A stretch of DNA of 32,371 nucleotides from Eggerthellaceae bacterium (GCA_017432445.1 JAFRJC010000055.1:1-32371), one strand, 5' to 3'. Counted from the stretch's first letter, positions 7,948-16,372 are shown. Notes: generated from the sequence alone by a model not told the origin. A program made the numbers and translations.

Positions 7948-8106
7948 TAGCTGATCCCCTCTTCCAAAGGACGGCAATCAAAGAGTCGCGGGAACCATCC
8001 CGCTGACCCCTGTGGGTTTTTGTTCGCTGCTGCGTTTGGTCATGGAAAGATGATACCGCAGAGCTGCACGTATATGGGGGCGAGTCATCGGAACCGCCGT
8101 TATGAC
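7948..8106 (-). promoter_or_regulatory. Leader of the chelatase gene with one hairpin
   Basis: About 160 bases precede the AAA+ start. A 6-bp hairpin GCGGGA-tggt-TCCCGC (minus strand, 8003-7988) lies about 40 nt upstream of the ATG. I looked for a cobalamin riboswitch because of the chelatase, but I do not see the conserved B12-box arrangement. No confident promoter is visible. Confidence 0.3.
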
Positions 8107-8244
8107 TCACTCCGAAGCTTTGACTACCTCGAGCACGGCGCGGATGCTCTCAGAAGGCGGGTCCATGCCCAAGCCACAAGCCGGGGCAATGATGTCAGAC
8201 TCATTGCACACCGAAACGGCTGCGCTAACAACCTGCACAACTAC
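8107..8244 (-). pseudogene. C-terminal remnant of a UroD/MtaA-family methyltransferase
   Basis: Read on the minus strand, a frame ending in TGA at 8107-8109 gives SDIIAPACGLGMDPPSESIR followed by AVLEVVKASE. That is very like the last 40 residues of the uroporphyrinogen-decarboxylase/MtaA corrinoid-methyltransferase family (aspartate, I-A-P-x-C-G, a P-x-E-N/S-I/L-R-A helix). Upstream of about 8244 the similarity disappears into the 3' end of the neighbouring gene, and no start codon or ribosome site precedes it. I infer a gene truncated by deletion, leaving only its tail. It is short, so chance resemblance is not excluded. Confidence 0.5.
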
Positions 8245-8278
8245 TCTGTAATGTGATTGAAGTCGCTCCGAGATACCC

Positions 8279-9433
8279 CTACAGCATTTCCAGGAACGCC
8301 TGGATGCGCGTGGTGAGCTGGCCGGCGTCGGTCGTGGAATAGTCGGTCTCGACCTTCAGGAACGGCAAATCGCGCTTCTCGGTGACATGCTTCTCGATGC
8401 TGTAAGACTCGACATTGTAGGTATGGCAACCCTGCAGCGTCATCTCGACGACGCCGTCAGCCTTGAATTCGTCGATCAGCTCGTCGAGCAGCTCGTAACG
8501 ATAGGTGTCAGGCGACATGACGGAGCAGCCGATCTTGAAATAACGCTCGGCCAAAGCTTCGTACACGTCGGGGTTTTCCTCGTCGACCAGGCGGTAGTAG
8601 TTCTTGAGGCCCGTGCAGTTCTCATAGCCAACGATGACGCCGCCGTTCTCCTCGATGATGCGGGCGATCTTCTCGGTCGCTCCACCCATGGGACAACCGG
8701 AGACGATGATGCGCGGCTTGTGGCCGATTTTGGCGGAATTGACTTCGGCCTCCTCGAGGATGCGGTCCTTCATCTCGCACAGCTGCTTGACTGCCTGCTC
8801 GCGATCGAACGTGAACGACGCGCCGTACACGACCTTGAACAGGTCATAGCCCATAACGGGAACCGGATCAGCCTTCATGATGCTCAGCAGATCCAAAGCC
8901 GCCCTGCGCTCCTCGTTGCGTAGCTTAATGGCATCGCGGATGGCGTCTTCGGTAATCGTGACGCCAAAGAAGTCCTCGAGCTTCTCCTTGAAGCGGATGA
9001 CCTCGTTCTTCCACATCTTGAAACCGTCTTCGTCCTGCGCATTGGGCAACTGCATGACATAGGTCGGCTTGAAGTCGTTCATGATCTCGTACATCTTCTT
9101 CTTGCCATCGCACGTCGTCTCGCCGACGATCAAGTCGCTGAAGTAGAAGAACGGGCACTTGTCGGCCTTGCCGAAACCGTAGCTCGACTTGATGAGCGGG
9201 CAAAGGCTCGCGGGAAGATCCTGTTCGGCAAGGGGGATGGTCTCGTCTGACATCGAGCACAGACCAACGGTGGCAGCATTCATGGCCATCGGTAGCTCGA
9301 CGGGCACATACGTGCAATACGTCCCCACGAGAGGCAGGTCCTTGTCCTTTTGCTGTTTGGCGGAAAGGAATGCGTTCTTGCGACCTTCGGCGAACTCCTC
9401 AAAAATATCTGGTAGCTCCTTTTTGATGTCCAT
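8279..9433 (-). CDS. Double-cubane-cluster protein, YjiM-like (2-hydroxyacyl-CoA dehydratase BC family)
   Basis: 384 residues from ATG 9433, with GGGAG 5 nt upstream. The sequence follows E. coli YjiM and DCCP almost throughout: LPLVGTYCTYVPVELPMAMN, CSMSDETIPLAEQDLP, CPLIKSSYGFGKADKCPFFY, VGETTCDGKKKMYE, VSGCPMGGATEKIARIIEENGG, GYENCTG, and GCHTYNVES near the end. Its conserved cysteines in TYC, LCPL, DKCP, TTCD, SGCP, NCTG and GCHT can bind the [Fe8S9] double-cubane cluster known from this family. DCCPs use ATP-driven electron transfer from a partner ATPase (DccR/YjiL type) to reduce small molecules; the natural substrate is unknown. No partner ATPase is present in the window, so it is encoded elsewhere or absent. 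The length is normal. Confidence 0.88.
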   Translation of the reverse strand: MDIKKELPDIFEEFAEGRKNAFLSAKQQKDKDLPLVGTYCTYVPVELPMAMNAATVGLCSMSDETIPLAEQDLPASLCPLIKSSYGFGKADKCPFFYFSDLIVGETTCDGKKKMYEIMNDFKPTYVMQLPNAQDEDGFKMWKNEVIRFKEKLEDFFGVTITEDAIRDAIKLRNEERRAALDLLSIMKADPVPVMGYDLFKVVYGASFTFDREQAVKQLCEMKDRILEEAEVNSAKIGHKPRIIVSGCPMGGATEKIARIIEENGGVIVGYENCTGLKNYYRLVDEENPDVYEALAERYFKIGCSVMSPDTYRYELLDELIDEFKADGVVEMTLQGCHTYNVESYSIEKHVTEKRDLPFLKVETDYSTTDAGQLTTRIQAFLEML

Positions 9434-9478
9434 GCTTGCTCCCGTTCTATCGCCTTCATCGGCGGCTCAAATCGGTAC

Positions 9479-9562
9479 GGAAATGCGGTTTGGGAAACCC
9501 GTTGCTCGCATTTCCATCTCGCGGCACTCTTTATTGATACCCAATCCGCCGCAGGCGGATTG
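9479..9562 (-). promoter_or_regulatory. Structured leader of the double-cubane gene
   Basis: Two strong inverted repeats lie upstream of the minus-strand start at 9433. GGAAATGCG (9479-9487) pairs perfectly with CGCATTTCC (9507-9515) and encloses a small GTTT-ggg-AAAC hairpin. CAATCCGCC (9542-9550) pairs perfectly with GGCGGATTG (9554-9562) around a 3-nt loop. Neither is followed by a T-tract on the minus strand, so plain terminators are unlikely; a leader RNA element or protein-binding sites are possible. The rest of 9434-9872 is AT-rich and holds no convincing gene. Confidence 0.4.
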
Positions 9563-9737
9563 TTTCGCTTTGATTATAGTTCCTCCGGACAACCGCACGA
9601 GTCGTTCGGTCACGCCTTTGACCTGGTCATCAATCATCCCTTCGGTTTCCAATCCCTGATGTGGATTCATTTGAATCTTCAATCTTCATTCGATTTGTCT
9701 ATGTATGGAAGAACGGTGGAAACGGCTCATGCGTTGG

Positions 9738-9791
9738 AAATCGATTTTCGATTTGTCATTTAAGTACAAGTATTTTTTAGTAAATATTTGT
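9738..9791. promoter_or_regulatory. Two operator-like dyads in an AT-rich divergent promoter region
   Basis: AAATCGA-ttt-TCGATTT (9738-9754) is a perfect 7-bp dyad. ACAAGTATTT (9766-9775) and AAATATTTGT (9782-9791) form a 10-bp dyad with one mismatch. A -10-like TAGAAT at 9807-9812 follows, ahead of the plus-strand gene at 9873. These are good candidates for repressor or activator sites between divergent genes. The regulator is unknown. Confidence 0.4.
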
Positions 9792-9872
9792 ATGCTCTGT
9801 TTGGTATAGAATTATCCCTAATGAAATCTTTGCGCTTTTGAATCAGCTGATATCGATCGTCGGGAGGAACTT

Positions 9873-10760
9873 ATGAGCGGATTGTCCGTTGCAAACTTTC
9901 CTCGGTACATCATGTCCGCATTCGATAGAAATGCTAAAAGCGGGCGCCTTCCCGGGCAAAAGCCTCATGGCTCAAACACCGTCTCGACAGCGCGCATCGT
10001 GCTTTCAGTTCAGTACGATGGCACCTTCAGGTTCCTATCGTTTAATCCGGTGGACATACGAGGCGACTCTGCGGAGTGGTACGGATACGATGACGGAATT
10101 CCATGCAGCGAGGCCCCTTCGATGCTCGACGTCGTCGCTCAAGCGCATGAATACATGTTCGGCGAAGAGTTCAACGAGACAAGCTGCCGCGAATACCTCG
10201 ACATCGACGACGAGGGCATCCTGCAGCGGATCATGGGCGTTCCCGGCTTGTACACATGCTTCGTCATTAACGGCCATTACGTCTACGATGTTAACAGCGA
10301 ATACGGACGTTGGGGTTATCGCGGACTCAACTACCGGGAGACCGCGATTTCCGACTTGGATGTTGTCGAGGTGTTTGGATTCCAAAGCAGCGTAGGCCTC
10401 GATTACTACACGTACTTCCTAAACCCCGATCAGAGCTGGCTCCGCTCCGCAATCGTCTCGCCGGGCGAGCCCATCACGATGCAGCACGAAGGCTACATGT
10501 TCGTCATAGGGGGTCCCTACCGACACGTCGACCGCATCGAGCAGCGCCTGGTCGCACCTATTAAAGGTTCGAAGCTTGCAATCGTCGATCCCCTCACGTT
10601 CGAGTTCGTCGATATCGAGGGAGCCGTCACCGACGACAAGGGCTTCGTGACGTTTTCTCTCGATAAGCCAGGCGGTTACTACATCACCGCCTACGACGGC
10701 GAGCCGCCACGCAACAGGGCCAGCCTGTCGCTCCCCTGCCTGCCCGTCATCGTCCGCTAA
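9873..10760 (+). CDS. Unknown beta-rich protein, 295 aa
   Basis: 295 residues from ATG 9873, with GGGAGGA 4-5 nt upstream. There is no signal peptide, membrane helix or catalytic motif that I recognise. Residues about 40-165 (VQYDGTFRFLSFN, WYGYDDGIP, SMLDVVAQAHEYMFG, FVINGHYVYDVNSEYG, TAISDLDVVEVFGF) resemble the DUF4430-like or cobalamin-binding-like modules found in large surface proteins of coriobacteria. Residues about 200-285 look like an Ig-type beta sandwich ending in GGYYITAYDGEPP. Such modules normally sit in secreted proteins, so a stand-alone copy without an export signal is odd. The GC content of the gene matches its neighbours, although the DNA just upstream is AT-rich. The gene ends 7 bp from the convergent LysR gene. 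Confidence 0.7.
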   Translation: MSGLSVANFPRYIMSAFDRNAKSGRLPGQKPHGSNTVSTARIVLSVQYDGTFRFLSFNPVDIRGDSAEWYGYDDGIPCSEAPSMLDVVAQAHEYMFGEEFNETSCREYLDIDDEGILQRIMGVPGLYTCFVINGHYVYDVNSEYGRWGYRGLNYRETAISDLDVVEVFGFQSSVGLDYYTYFLNPDQSWLRSAIVSPGEPITMQHEGYMFVIGGPYRHVDRIEQRLVAPIKGSKLAIVDPLTFEFVDIEGAVTDDKGFVTFSLDKPGGYYITAYDGEPPRNRASLSLPCLPVIVR

Positions 10761-10767
10761 GGATGCG

Positions 10768-11655
10768 TTAGCCACCCACCCGCATCGGCCCATCGTCTCG
10801 GAGGACATTGAGGAATGCGGTTGCAGCTGCCGTGAGGCTGCGGCTTTTGCACCACGCAGCCTCGATCACCCTGTGAGCAGGCACATCGAGCGGTAGGACT
10901 GCGACGTCATAGGGAGGGTTGAGCGTCATGATGGAAGGCAGGATGCCGATGCCAAGGCCCGCCTCCACCATGGCCATGACTGCATAGTCATCCCATACCG
11001 TGTAGGCGGGAACAACCCTCATGCCATTGCGCTCGAACAAGCTCGCCACTTCCGAAACCTCCCCGCGTTCGAGAGCCAAGAAAGGCTCCCCTGCGAAAGC
11101 CGCAATGGGAAACGTCGCTCCTCCTGCAAGCGGATGGTCTTTCGGCACAATCGCCACATGCTCGTCTTCGAGAAGCGCAATGGACTCGAAGCCCTCGGAC
11201 GCCGGCACGCGAACGGTGCCCACGTCAACGCGTCCCTCGGCAACCCACGATTCTATCTCGGCGTAATCGCCCATGAGCAACTCGCACGTAATGCCGGGGC
11301 GGCTTAGGCGGAGCTTCTGGAATACTCTTGGAAGGATGTGGGTTGCGACGCTGGCTATGGTGCCCACGCGCACCGTGCCCACCTCCGCCCCGGCAATGGC
11401 GGCCGCCTCGTCATCGAAACGGTCGCATTCGGCCACGATGGCGCGCGCACGACCAATAAGGCGTTCTCCGTCGGACGTGAGAGATACCCCGGCTTTGCTC
11501 CGATCGAAGAGGCGAAAGCCACATGCGGTTTCGAGATCCGCCACCATGCGGCTGACGCTCGACACCGAATAGCCCATTCGCTCTGCAGCCCCCACGATGC
11601 TGCCCACATCTGCCGCAACGACAAAAGCCCGATATTTCTGCAATCCGGTATCCAT
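10768..11655 (-). CDS. LysR-family transcriptional regulator
   Basis: 295 residues from ATG 11655, chosen for AGGA 7-8 nt upstream; the in-frame TTG at 11679 lies before that site. The N-terminal winged helix-turn-helix is typical: KYRAFVVAADVGSIVGAAER, SVSSVSRMVADLE, GFRLFDR. The effector domain follows, with VRVGTIASVATHILP, the dimer-type segment ESWVAEGRVDVGTVRVP and GLGIGILPSIM near the C-terminus. It is divergent from a DMT-family transporter gene 82 bp away, the classical layout for a LysR protein that controls its neighbour and itself. The small-molecule inducer cannot be read from sequence. Confidence 0.93.
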   Translation of the reverse strand: MDTGLQKYRAFVVAADVGSIVGAAERMGYSVSSVSRMVADLETACGFRLFDRSKAGVSLTSDGERLIGRARAIVAECDRFDDEAAAIAGAEVGTVRVGTIASVATHILPRVFQKLRLSRPGITCELLMGDYAEIESWVAEGRVDVGTVRVPASEGFESIALLEDEHVAIVPKDHPLAGGATFPIAAFAGEPFLALERGEVSEVASLFERNGMRVVPAYTVWDDYAVMAMVEAGLGIGILPSIMTLNPPYDVAVLPLDVPAHRVIEAAWCKSRSLTAAATAFLNVLRDDGPMRVGG

Positions 11656-11679
11656 CGGATATCCTTTCGTATTTTGCAA

Positions 11680-11718
11680 TGATATATTGTATTATTTCCG
11701 CTTTTCAAAAGTATATCA
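11680..11718. promoter_or_regulatory. Shared lysR/transporter control region with inverted repeat
   Basis: TGATATA (11680-11686) and TATATCA (11712-11718) are perfect inverted repeats separated by 25 bp, inside the 82-bp gap between the divergent starts. On the minus strand TTGAAA lies 16 bp from TATATC, and on the plus strand TTGTAT lies 19 bp from TATATC. The two promoters would therefore overlap the dyad, as expected for LysR binding. Confidence 0.5.
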
Positions 11719-11737
11719 GAGATGCATACTAGGCGCC

Positions 11738-12649
11738 ATGAACAAGAACCTCGCAACATTCACCGCATCCCTGATACTGTTCGGATCGAACGGCATCGTC
11801 GCCTCGCATATCGGGCTTCCCAGCTACGATATCGTCATATTACGCACCTTCCTCGGCGCAGTGCTGCTTGGGGCATTGCTGCTCATAAGCCGCAAGAGAA
11901 CGAAGATTTCCGCTAACCCGAAAAGCGCAGCGTTCGTGGCTATCTCGGGTATGTTCCTGGGGATAAGCTGGCTTCTCTTGTTCGAAGCATACAGCTTGGT
12001 CGGCGTCGGCACTTCGTCGCTTATGTACTACTGCGGACCGGTTTTGGTCATGGCGCTCTCCCCTGTGCTGTTCAAAGAACGGCTCACTCACACGCGCATA
12101 GCGGGTTTCGCCATCGTGCTCGTAGGCGTCATGCTCGTCAACGGCGGAACCCTTCAAGGCGGCCTTTCGCCCCAAGGTTTGACATACGGAGCCGTCGCCG
12201 CCCTCTGCTTGGCAGCCATGATCGTGTTCAACAAGAAGGCCGAGGGAATCGGCGGCCTGGAAAACGCATTCATCCAAATCGGCTCCGCCTTCATCACGGC
12301 ACTCGTAGGCACAGTGGCCCTGCACGGATTGTCGATTGACGTACAGCCAACTGACTGGCCCGCCATCCTGATGCTCGGGTTCGTCAACACGGGGCTTGGC
12401 TGCTATCTCTACTTCGGAAGCATGGGCAAGCTCAAAGCCCAGACCGTGGCCGTCTGCGGTTATATCGAACCGGTATGCGCCGTCGTCATGGCCATGGCGT
12501 TCCTCGGCGAAGGCATGTCAGTCCTGCAGGTCCTCGGCGCCCTGCTTGTCATCACCGGCGCTGCTGCAACCGAACTTGCGCCACTCATTACAAGGGCATT
12601 CGTCAGTCGGCACGAGAAGACGAGAATCAGCCCATCCCCCGCCCAATAG
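11738..12649 (+). CDS. EamA/DMT-family membrane transporter
   Basis: 303 residues from ATG 11738, just after the shared control region; upstream frame extensions are non-coding. About ten hydrophobic helices are arranged as two EamA halves. The first runs from TASLILFGSNGIVAS to LVGVMLVNGG and includes the family signature around SSLMYYCGPVLVMALSPVLFKERLT. The second runs from LTYGAVAALCLAAMIVFNKK to VLGALLVITGAA, with GYIEPVCAVVMAMAFLGEGM. The tail is a short charged cytoplasmic segment. These are drug/metabolite exporters, often of amino acids or related compounds. The divergent LysR gene suggests substrate-induced expression, but the substrate is unknown. Confidence 0.92.
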   Translation: MNKNLATFTASLILFGSNGIVASHIGLPSYDIVILRTFLGAVLLGALLLISRKRTKISANPKSAAFVAISGMFLGISWLLLFEAYSLVGVGTSSLMYYCGPVLVMALSPVLFKERLTHTRIAGFAIVLVGVMLVNGGTLQGGLSPQGLTYGAVAALCLAAMIVFNKKAEGIGGLENAFIQIGSAFITALVGTVALHGLSIDVQPTDWPAILMLGFVNTGLGCYLYFGSMGKLKAQTVAVCGYIEPVCAVVMAMAFLGEGMSVLQVLGALLVITGAAATELAPLITRAFVSRHEKTRISPSPAQ

Positions 12650-12800
12650 ACGCTCGCTGCATGTGATAATGGAACCCGTCGTAACCGCGAGCGAATACGA
12701 CGCATGAGAGAGCATGGGTGGGCAGAGGACGATAAAGGCTCCGTTAGTTTCACGGCTATCGGCAGCATCGCCTCGATCCCTTGGCGAAACGGAGACGAGC

Positions 12801-13622
12801 ATGAGCCCTGACGAACTGCTTGCGTATTTGAAAAACGAGCTTGACGCTTTCACCGTTGGAAGCTCCAACAACTACATCAGCATGAGGGCAGCCCTTTGCC
12901 CAAGCGCAACGGGGCTCCGGATGTTCGATCAGCCGCTCATCGCGGTCGGCGACGCCAGCGACCCTCTGTTCGAAGAACTGAAGAAGCCGGATGCGGTCGG
13001 CCAGCAGATGCGCCTCCCCTCTGATTGGCTTCCAAACGCGCAGAGCGTGATTTCGTACTTCTTCCCAATGAGCGAACGGGTTAGGAACAGCAACCGCGAC
13101 GATGGTCCCGCATCACCTGAATGGCTCCACGCACGCATCGAAGGCCAGATGTTCATCTTGCGCGTCGGCGAGCACCTGCAGCGCCTTGTCCGGGCAGCAG
13201 GATATGACGTGATCTGCCCAGGCTGCCATCCCGACATGACGGCGACGAAGTATGACGGCGACCCGACGGTCGCCTACCGCAGCAACTGGTCCGAGCGGCA
13301 TGTGGCCTACATATGCGGACTGGGAACGTTTTCTCTATCTAGGGGCATCATCACCGAAAAGGGCACGGCGGGACGGCTGGGAAGCATCATCGTATCGGCC
13401 CCGCTTCCCATTACCAAGCGCAACTACACAGAGCTGGATGAGTATTGCATCAAATGCGGCGAATGCGTCGACCGCTGCCCGGTAAACGCCATCTCCTTGG
13501 AAAACGGCAAGGACAACTACCTGTGCCACCAGCAGCTTCAGCAAACTCAGGAGCTCTATCCGGGTTACTACGGCTGCGGCAAATGCCAAGTCGGGGTTCC
13601 CTGCGAGAGCACCCGCCCCTAA
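12801..13622 (+). CDS. QueG-like iron-sulfur protein (epoxyqueuosine-reductase-related)
   Basis: 273 residues from ATG 12801, with GGAG 6 nt upstream; the longer frame from 12714 lacks a site. The N-terminal half resembles the DUF1730-like domain of QueG (LPNAQSVISYFFPMSERV, then AGYDVICPGCHPDMTA and WSERHVAYICGLGTFSLSRG). The C-terminal third is a ferredoxin-like domain: CIKCGECVDRCPVNAI gives one [4Fe-4S] site, and YGCGKCQVGVPCES supplies further cysteines near the end. It is shorter than true QueG (about 350-380 residues) and lacks the C-terminal HEAT-like part, so queuosine synthesis is not assured. It belongs to a group of QueG-like oxidoreductases common in anaerobes. It lies 151 bp after the transporter gene on the same strand. 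Confidence 0.82.
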   Translation: MSPDELLAYLKNELDAFTVGSSNNYISMRAALCPSATGLRMFDQPLIAVGDASDPLFEELKKPDAVGQQMRLPSDWLPNAQSVISYFFPMSERVRNSNRDDGPASPEWLHARIEGQMFILRVGEHLQRLVRAAGYDVICPGCHPDMTATKYDGDPTVAYRSNWSERHVAYICGLGTFSLSRGIITEKGTAGRLGSIIVSAPLPITKRNYTELDEYCIKCGECVDRCPVNAISLENGKDNYLCHQQLQQTQELYPGYYGCGKCQVGVPCESTRP

Positions 13623-13733
13623 GAAAAGCGTTCCTTTATTAGATTTCAGCCGATGGTTCGAAGAATTGTTCTTGAGATGGCTTCCGCCGAGCAAGGCCAG
13701 CAGCAAGCGCCATCTAGTTAGAAGGATCAAAAG

Positions 13734-14222
13734 ATGGTCGAGGTTCGTGGATACGCACTGCAAGATATCAGGGACATGGCTGACGTGTGGAACGAGGTCG
13801 TCGAGGACGGCATAGCGTTCCCGCAGGAGGAGGCGCTTGACGAGAAATCGGCCGCCGAGTTCTTCGCTGCACAGACACACTGCGGCGTAGCGGTCGAAAA
13901 CGGGCGCGTTATCGGACTGTACATCCTGCATCCCAACAACATCGGCCGCTGCGGCCATATCGCCAACGCAAGCTATGCCGTGGGGTCAACCGCGCGCGGC
14001 AAAGGCGTTGGGCGCTTGCTCGTCGAAGATTCGCTGGCCAAAGCTGCCGAGAACGGCTTCCGCGTCATGCAGTTCAACGCAGTCGTGGCGACGAACGCAG
14101 GAGCCCGCCACCTCTACGAGAAGCTTGGGTTCGTTCAGCTGGGCACGATACCAGGTGGATTCCGCATGCCCGACGGTACCTATGCCGACATCTGCCCCTA
14201 TTATCGCGAGCTCGGAAACTGA
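13734..14222 (+). CDS. GNAT-family N-acetyltransferase
   Basis: 162 residues from ATG 13734, with AAGGA 7 nt upstream. The fold markers are clear: an N-terminal DIRDMADVWNEVVEDGIAFP helix, a central beta strand GVAVENGRVIGLYILHP, motif A SYAVGSTARGKGVGRLLVED (the R/Q-x-x-G-x-G/A acetyl-CoA loop is RGKGVG), and NAGARHLYEKLGF as motif B. The length is standard. The YILHPNN and IPGGFRMPDG details resemble the L-amino-acid or phosphinothricin-type branch, but the substrate cannot be fixed. It is 111 bp downstream of the QueG-like gene and convergent with the AI-2E-type gene. Confidence 0.92.
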   Translation: MVEVRGYALQDIRDMADVWNEVVEDGIAFPQEEALDEKSAAEFFAAQTHCGVAVENGRVIGLYILHPNNIGRCGHIANASYAVGSTARGKGVGRLLVEDSLAKAAENGFRVMQFNAVVATNAGARHLYEKLGFVQLGTIPGGFRMPDGTYADICPYYRELGN

Positions 14223-14292
14223 ACCCTCGATCGTCGTCGGACAAGCACCGAGAAAAAGTCGAAGCCAATGAGCAGAACGGCTTGCCAATTCC

Positions 14293-15450
14293 CTAATCCA
14301 ATAGGGACTGGTGCAGTTTTTCGAGCGGGGTCGGCCCTTTGTCTGGCAATTGTTCCCGACGGTCCACATCGGACCTCACGATTCGGAAGATAGTGGCTGT
14401 GAGGGGCACGCCAACGAACGCGCCTGCGAAGCCGAACAGCGCAATGCCCAGCGTGATGCCGATAAGCGGCCACATGCCCGTGAGGCCCACGTGCTTGCCG
14501 ATGACACGCGGATAGAGAACGTTTGACTCAATCTGCTGTACAACGAAGAACAGGATCAAGAATATGATTGCTTTCTGCCATGAGGTCGCAAGGATAATGA
14601 TGGCACCCAGCACCGCGCCGATGAGCGCTCCGATCATGGGAATGAACGACATGACGCCGACGAGTGCGCCGAGCATGAGAGCGTTGGGCATGCCAGCGAT
14701 CGTACAGGCGATGACAACAAGGCTGCCGAAGAGAACGGCCTCGAGCGACTGACCTACGATATAACCCCGGAAGCATTCATCAGCGACCTCGGTTGCACGC
14801 GAGAATCTGTCATCAGCCCTCTTGCCCAGATAGACCCTGATGAGTTTGTGCACGCTACTTGAGAGCCTGTTCTTTTCACCCAAGAACCAAAATGCCAAGA
14901 TGATGCCCATGAACCAAGCGCCGATTGTGCCTATGAGCGACATGATCTGAGGGAACGAGCTCACGATACCCGACTGCAGCCAGCTGGCGACATCGGTCAC
15001 CACCTTCTGCCAATCGATTGATTTCAGCTCGGCGAGCGTCTGAGCGGGAATGAACGAGCCGAGAATCTCATTTCTGGAAATCGCATCGATGACGCCGGGA
15101 GCTTCTTTGGCCAGCGTGACGATTGCGTCCACGAGATTCGGAAACACCAGTATACCCACCGTCAGCATGACGACGACAGCGCATACGACAGATAGAATCA
15201 TCGACAGCGTACGGTTGCGCGTTCCATCGCCCGTAGGACCAGGAAGCTTGCGCTCGAAGAAGCGCATGGGGATGTTCACGACATAGGCGATGACGAGGCC
15301 GGCGAAGATGGCAATCATGCCCCCGAGTAGCAGGCCGACAAGTTTCTCGACTGCCCCCCAATAGCGGATGCACAGGAACACCACCAACACGGTGATAGCA
15401 AGCTTTAAGCATGCTTTCCAGCTGATATTGAAGTCGCGATTGTCGCCCAT
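14293..15450 (-). CDS. AI-2E/PerM-family membrane protein
   Basis: 385 residues from ATG 15450, with AAGGGGAG just upstream. The family layout is complete: two N-terminal helices (LAITVLVVFLCI, LLLGGMIAIFAGLVIAYVVNIP), a charged loop, a long helix LVDAIVTLAKEAPGVIDAI, another membrane pair, then the conserved GALVGVMSFIPMIGALIGAV and NVLYPRVIGKHVGLTGMWPL segments. Members have seven or eight transmembrane helices. Although named for autoinducer-2 export, many act as Na+/H+ antiporters or have unknown roles, so no substrate is assigned. The gene is isolated, with a 225-bp divergent gap to the NUDIX gene. Confidence 0.93.
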   Translation of the reverse strand: MGDNRDFNISWKACLKLAITVLVVFLCIRYWGAVEKLVGLLLGGMIAIFAGLVIAYVVNIPMRFFERKLPGPTGDGTRNRTLSMILSVVCAVVVMLTVGILVFPNLVDAIVTLAKEAPGVIDAISRNEILGSFIPAQTLAELKSIDWQKVVTDVASWLQSGIVSSFPQIMSLIGTIGAWFMGIILAFWFLGEKNRLSSSVHKLIRVYLGKRADDRFSRATEVADECFRGYIVGQSLEAVLFGSLVVIACTIAGMPNALMLGALVGVMSFIPMIGALIGAVLGAIIILATSWQKAIIFLILFFVVQQIESNVLYPRVIGKHVGLTGMWPLIGITLGIALFGFAGAFVGVPLTATIFRIVRSDVDRREQLPDKGPTPLEKLHQSLLD

Positions 15451-15675
15451 TTACTCCCCTTCACCACGCTAGATGCCCATTATATTGCTTGCAAACACCT
15501 CGGTACAACCACATGCAAAATCTGCGATGAATCCGAAATGTCGAATCTGCTAAAACGCAACAAAAACGAGGCGGGAAACAATTCTCCTCTTTTTTCGACA
15601 GTCTTCCGAATCCGACCAAATACAATAGGAATAACCGCATTTTATAAGCTAAGGACATGCGATAAGGTGTAGCGG

Positions 15676-16362
15676 ATGGGAGGCAGCGTGGACGAGAAAC
15701 GTGCGGAGAGCGCATCGAAAGATGCTGTGCAAACCCCAGAAGACGAGATGAGCGAGGAGAGTTTTCTCAAGGCATACAAAAAGAAGGAATACCCCAAACC
15801 ATCCCTCACCGCTGACATTGCAGTGTTTCACCGTGTGGAAACCGGTTTGGCGGTACTGATGGTTCGTCGGGGAAAGCATCCGTTCAAGGGATGCTGGGCA
15901 TTGCCCGGTGGATTCGTGGGACCAAGCGAAGACGTGGTGGATGCAGCTCGCCGCGAGCTCGAAGAGGAGACGGGGGTCTCGGGTATCTCCGTCGAACTAT
16001 TCGGCATATACGGCACACCAGGACGCGACCCACGTGGATGGACGGTTTCCGGAGGTTTTTGCGCCCTTATCGAAGCTTCCCAGGATGCGAAGGCGGGCGA
16101 TGATGCTGCAGATGCGCAATGGTGCCCGATTTGCGAGAAGACAAGCGAAATGCCTGCCAACGAAAGCGCTGTTGGCGCTTCTTCTGACAACATCATTGAA
16201 ATCGAAGTGTCCTGTGGAGAAGGGGACGTGCTCATGGTCCGTTTCGAGCTGATAGCTCAGAGTTTTGGGGCACCTCGGGCGCATGTCTTGACAAGCGAAG
16301 GCTTTGCATTCGACCATGCGCAGCTGCTTGCCGACGCCTACCTCAAGGTGTGTTCGCGATAA
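15676..16362 (+). CDS. NUDIX hydrolase
   Basis: 228 residues from ATG 15676, with AAGG 8 nt upstream. A charged N-terminal extension of about 40 residues precedes the domain. The NUDIX box matches Gx5Ex7REUxEExGU exactly: GFVGPSEDVVDAAR followed by RELEEETGV. It is preceded by FKGCWALPGG, and YGTPGRDPRGWTVSGGFCAL follows. This pattern is closest to ADP-ribose pyrophosphatases and the related NrtR sensors. No C-terminal winged helix like that of NrtR is evident; instead residues about 140-228 are a less conserved tail with Cys-Pro-x-Cys (WCPICEK). It probably hydrolyses a nucleoside diphosphate derivative in the cytoplasm. Confidence 0.9.
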   Translation: MGGSVDEKRAESASKDAVQTPEDEMSEESFLKAYKKKEYPKPSLTADIAVFHRVETGLAVLMVRRGKHPFKGCWALPGGFVGPSEDVVDAARRELEEETGVSGISVELFGIYGTPGRDPRGWTVSGGFCALIEASQDAKAGDDAADAQWCPICEKTSEMPANESAVGASSDNIIEIEVSCGEGDVLMVRFELIAQSFGAPRAHVLTSEGFAFDHAQLLADAYLKVCSR

Positions 16363-16372
16363 AAACTAAGAA

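Noticed and set aside
7948..8106. Possible cobalamin riboswitch ahead of the chelatase gene
   Set aside because: Only a short GCGGGA/TCCCGC hairpin is present; the conserved B12-box segments are not recognisable.
8020..8256. Plus-strand frame of 78 codons between the chelatase and double-cubane genes
   Set aside because: No ribosome site and odd composition; the opposite strand gives a better-explained methyltransferase tail.
9467..9682. Minus-strand frame of 71 codons upstream of the double-cubane gene
   Set aside because: It spans two strong stem-loops, lacks a ribosome site and reads as leader sequence rather than protein.
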